Shown here: piece after piece, positions 63,813 through 64,000 of the stretch
Numbering within the stretch: the stretch's first letter is position 1
How the letters are laid out: every line of letters starts with the position of its first letter
DNA from: Planctomycetota bacterium
Lineage (GTDB): Bacteria; Planctomycetota; UBA1135; GCA-002686595
Assembly (NCBI GenBank): GCA_012960475.1
Contig: DUBE01000038.1
Coordinates: 1 to 64,000, forward strand
DNA: 64,000 nucleotides
Reading direction: 5' to 3'
The notes under the pieces: generated by a model
Seen by the model: only the letters and a program-made list of their open reading frames with translations
Databases searched by the model: none
Told to the model about the DNA's origin: nothing
Translations under genes and position numbers: made by a program

Positions 63813-64000
63813 ATGCGATCACTTCTGACCCTCTTCCTGACAGTGCTGTGCACAGCCACAGCGCTTGCCCAGCAGGCCCCGCCTACCTCCCGAATCAGCG
63901 GGTCCCTGACCACCCCGTTCCTGGCCAGTCGAGGCCTGGTTCGCTGCGGCACTCCCGAAATGGTCTCCGGCGGTTGGAACTTCAACCCGCCCAGCGATTG
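63813..64000 (+). CDS. secreted protein, N-terminal fragment (continues beyond window)
   Basis: The ATG at 63813 gives MRSLLTLFLTVLCTATALAQ, a clear signal peptide ending in ALA-Q. The following 40 residues (PPTSRISGSLTTPFLASRGL, VRCGTPEMVSGGWNFNPPSD) show no family I can name. It runs off the right edge. The frame is open to the end of the window. Confidence 0.65.
   Translation, partial: MRSLLTLFLTVLCTATALAQQAPPTSRISGSLTTPFLASRGLVRCGTPEMVSGGWNFNPPSD

Noticed and set aside
1..64000. CRISPR array, prophage or insertion sequence
   Set aside because: No regularly spaced short repeats, integrase, transposase or phage structural gene was found; the only tandem repeats are coding Calx-beta units.

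Overview
The window is GC-rich (about 60% by eye) and densely coded, with one gap over 300 bases (31.8-33.1 kb). No rRNA, tRNA, CRISPR array, insertion sequence or prophage was seen. Gene content suggests a marine or aquatic Gram-negative bacterium, most likely Planctomycetota or a relative: many lipoproteins, Calx-beta and FG-GAP/ASPIC proteins, VWA/HEAT proteins, squalene-cyclase-like repeats, a sulfatase-like lipoprotein, outer-membrane polysaccharide export and secreted peptidases. The phylum call is inference from family content only.

Layout. 1-3.9 kb: 3.9 kb of a Calx-beta repeat protein running off the left edge. 4.2-15.2 kb: a polysaccharide locus with a flippase, three C-methyltransferase-type enzymes, a glucose-1-phosphate nucleotidyltransferase, a sugar-nucleotide epimerase, a PIG-L deacetylase, and an export unit Wza-Wzz-BY-kinase whose kinase lacks the P-loop lysine. 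15.3-18.1 kb: an FG-GAP/ASPIC lipoprotein with a C-terminal thioredoxin-like domain, interrupted by one in-frame TGA. 18.3-31.8 kb: mixed housekeeping and envelope genes (S1 protein, cyclase-like lipoprotein, serine hydrolase, YciB, transglutaminase-esterase fusion, a small zinc-ribbon protein with another in-frame TGA, rhomboid, VWA protein, sulfatase-like lipoprotein). 31.8-33.1 kb: a non-coding region with two copies of a structured element, an Ala-rich ORF, a decayed sulfatase remnant and twin terminators. 33.1-39.3 kb: DDAH-like enzyme, M1 peptidase, amidohydrolase, bacilliredoxin-like protein. 39.2-48.8 kb: a second polysaccharide locus with a fused cellulose-synthase-like GT2/PilZ/PilZ/TPR protein, a divergent TPR/beta-barrel lipoprotein and two flanking paralogous GH5 enzymes. 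48.8-64 kb: aminotransferase, HEAT protein, S9 peptidase, PilT, sodium symporter next to half a VOC gene, MauE/thioredoxin-like pair, methyltransferase, M28 peptidase, orphan HisC-like C-terminal domain, homoserine kinase and the start of a secreted protein.

The most notable observation is the pair of in-frame TGA codons (16356-16358 minus; 27623-27625 plus). Each lies in an otherwise intact reading frame whose downstream half keeps recognisable domains. Each is followed at 18-20 nt by a 7-8 bp hairpin whose small loop starts with G (GUG and GGUC), which resembles a bacterial SECIS element. Both genes are therefore candidate selenoproteins. TGA is an ordinary stop elsewhere in the window, so general recoding is unlikely. 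Point mutation or sequencing error remains possible.
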